NCBI GenBank assembly: GCA_001508595.1
Contig: LGHA01000051.1
Location: 1-7,912 of the forward strand
Source of the DNA: Anaerolineaceae bacterium 46_22
GTDB lineage: Bacteria > Chloroflexota > Anaerolineae > Anaerolineales > Anaerolineaceae
Direction: 5' to 3'
DNA length: 7,912 nucleotides
Each line of letters starts with the position of its first letter. The first letter of the stretch is position 1. The notes under the pieces are model-generated. The model saw only the letters and a program-made list of their open reading frames with translations. It made no database searches and was not told the DNA's origin. Positions 6,244 to 7,912 of the stretch are shown here, one piece after another. The translations under genes were made by a program, and so were the position numbers.

Positions 6244-7912
6244 CACATCATCAACAGTGCTGCCAAAAAAGACTTCAAGCAAAGGCGGAAAGCCATATCC
6301 CCCCATCAAAATCATATCTGCGTCTCTGGATTTTGCTTCTTCAAGGATGGTCTGACTGATGCCTTCGGTCGCCTCCCGCATAATCGAACTAACACAAATA
6401 TCACCCAGGTATTCTTTTGCCTGTTCAAGTAATACATTTCCCTGCTCAGCCTTGTCACTGACGACAAGCAAACTGATGTGCTTATGATATTTTTGACAAA
6501 GATATTTACCGATAAATAAGGCTTCTTCACCCTTTGCGCTGCCATCGTATGCCAGTAATAGGTGATTCATGGTGCTGACCTGTTCTCTTACTACCAAAAT
6601 TGGCCGGGAGCTTTGTCGGATGATTGTTCGCATACCGGATTTTAGTCTAGATAAAAATTCTGGCTTTGGGGGATGAGATAATTTCAAAACGATGAGATCA
6701 TTAAATTGTGAGCGATCCAAAATAGTTTCAGCAATTTTTCCATGTGCAAAGACCAGATTCCCCTTAATCCCCGATTGGCTTAATCGTTCGATGAATGCTC
6801 TTTCTAAATCCTCATGATTCAGGTATCCTGAATCCGCCTTTCCCTCAACAATCAAACCTTTGATCTCTGATCCTTCAAGTTCGGCGACAATAATCGCTTG
6901 CTCGAGGGTAACCCAACCCTCTGCGCGGCCATCAATGGCAAGAAGGATATCCTCAAATAGATTTTGATTTTCAATCTGCTTTTGAACATGCCATTCTCCC
7001 GATTTAGAAAAATCTTCCAATTGCTTTGGTAAAAGAAAACGTAAAAAATCCTCAAATTTGCGTTGAACGATTTGGATAAACCGGCGCCCACGAACAACAA
7101 CCAGGTCCGCAGCAGCTTTTTCTGGACGAATAGACCATCCCAATTCTTCCTGCATATAGGTCTGATGATCAAGAACCCAAATGTAGAGGTCTGTTTCTGT
7201 TTTGTCCGGGAATTCTTTTAAAATATTTTGCTGTTGAATAATTTCCACAATCGGTTGATATACATTGTCAAACCAATGGCGCACTGCTTCATCCCATGGG
7301 ATTTCTCGTTCCTGCTCCAAACCCATATAATGACGGTGGACACGGATATGCTCTTCCAATGTATTATATTGACCCGGAAAAGTAAGTTTCAATGCCACTC
7401 CCGGGACAATTTCATCAAATCGGGTTGCTTGTAGAAAGTCGGTGTATTCAGCTTTTAAAATAATATCTTCCGGCGAATCGTCAGGTGATAACGGCACTTT
7501 TGTTTTTATTTCAACCACATGCGCTTCTAATTTTTCGATGCCCATTTGTTTGGCTATCGAAACCCTGTGGTTACCATCCAGCACAAAATATGCTTCGCCA
7601 ATTTGGTAAACCCTGATCGGTGGTAAGCCTGGACTGCCAGGGGAAGTCATCATAGCTTTAACCCGTGCCCAACGCTCAACATCCTCATTTCGTAATGGTA
7701 AGAAATCTTTGTCAAAATCCTGATAACGATTTACGCTTCCAACAATAGCATCCAATGGAATTTCTTTGATCCCCTTTGAAGAAAGGCCTTCAATGTGCAT
7801 CTTTCGCGTAATATCATCATATTGAAGCAGTTCATCTGATTTGCCTGTAACTGAAGCCCAAAGACGCTGAAGCCGTGCTTTTGCCCTGGCGCTGTGAAAA
7901 TCTTCTATTGCT
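6205..7912 (-). CDS. ParB-like domain plus tandem UspA universal stress protein (5' end outside window)
   Basis: The frame stays open from its stop at 6205-6207 to base 7912. The 37 codons upstream of the internal ATG (7800) read as protein ('FHSARAKARLQRLWASVTGK' and on), so the true start lies outside; 568 residues are seen. Counting from M at 7800: a ParB/sulfiredoxin-like domain at about 13-98 ('VGSVNRYQDFDKDF', then 'FVLDGNHRVSIAKQMG' at 72-87); a helical region at about 115-225, resembling DUF4032-type sequence ('EEHIRVHRHYMGLEQEREIP'); a degenerate UspA domain (281-405) without the nucleotide loop; and a second UspA domain (411-531) with the full G-2x-G-9x-G-S/T motif in 'MGGYGFPPLLEVFFGST' (499-515), so probable ATP binding. 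The function is unknown; a nucleotide-sensing stress protein is likely. The tail overlaps the phosphatase gene by 39 bp. Confidence 0.85.
   Translation of the reverse strand, partial: AIEDFHSARAKARLQRLWASVTGKSDELLQYDDITRKMHIEGLSSKGIKEIPLDAIVGSVNRYQDFDKDFLPLRNEDVERWARVKAMMTSPGSPGLPPIRVYQIGEAYFVLDGNHRVSIAKQMGIEKLEAHVVEIKTKVPLSPDDSPEDIILKAEYTDFLQATRFDEIVPGVALKLTFPGQYNTLEEHIRVHRHYMGLEQEREIPWDEAVRHWFDNVYQPIVEIIQQQNILKEFPDKTETDLYIWVLDHQTYMQEELGWSIRPEKAAADLVVVRGRRFIQIVQRKFEDFLRFLLPKQLEDFSKSGEWHVQKQIENQNLFEDILLAIDGRAEGWVTLEQAIIVAELEGSEIKGLIVEGKADSGYLNHEDLERAFIERLSQSGIKGNLVFAHGKIAETILDRSQFNDLIVLKLSHPPKPEFLSRLKSGMRTIIRQSSRPILVVREQVSTMNHLLLAYDGSAKGEEALFIGKYLCQKYHKHISLLVVSDKAEQGNVLLEQAKEYLGDICVSSIMREATEGISQTILEEAKSRDADMILMGGYGFPPLLEVFFGSTVDDVLRGTQIPVVICQ

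Overview
The window reads as ordinary bacterial chromosome, gene-dense and moderately AT-rich. The gene content best fits an Anaerolineae-like member of the Chloroflexota. The pointers are a very long multi-GAF SpoIIE-type phosphatase behind an STAS protein and an RsbW-like ATPase, and a ParB-like/universal-stress fusion protein. The taxon is an inference from protein style, not from a marker gene. I see no tRNA, rRNA, insertion sequence, CRISPR array or phage gene.

Layout from left to right: (1) the first 18 codons of a minus-strand gene that leaves the window at base 1, probably an antibiotic-biosynthesis-monooxygenase (ABM) domain protein; (2) a plus-strand RluA-family pseudouridine synthase (143-838); (3) minus-strand radC (804-1511), whose 3' end overlaps the synthase gene by 35 bp; (4) a 102-bp divergent intergenic region with an extended -10 promoter and a perfect inverted repeat just upstream of it; (5) a three-gene plus-strand operon: STAS protein (1614-1949), RsbW/SpoIIAB-like ATPase (1961-2371) and a 1288-residue phosphatase with six GAF-like domains (2377-6243); (6) a minus-strand gene for a ParB-like domain plus a helical region plus two UspA domains (6205-7912). 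This last gene overlaps the phosphatase gene by 39 bp and is still open at the right edge, so its start lies outside.

The operon carries all three parts of a partner-switching circuit: antagonist, serine kinase/anti-factor, and PP2C phosphatase with a large sensory stack. By analogy with SpoIIAA/SpoIIAB/SpoIIE and RsbV/RsbW/RsbU, the phosphatase would dephosphorylate the STAS protein, which would then bind the ATPase and release that ATPase's target. No sigma factor or other target gene lies in the window, so the output is unknown. The convergent neighbour with stress-protein domains may share a stress theme, but only its position suggests this.

The points most worth a second look are the corrected start of the STAS protein with its promoter and putative operator, the internal duplication pattern of the GAF stack, the two convergent overlapping gene ends (one with a hairpin), and the ParB-like/UspA fusion.
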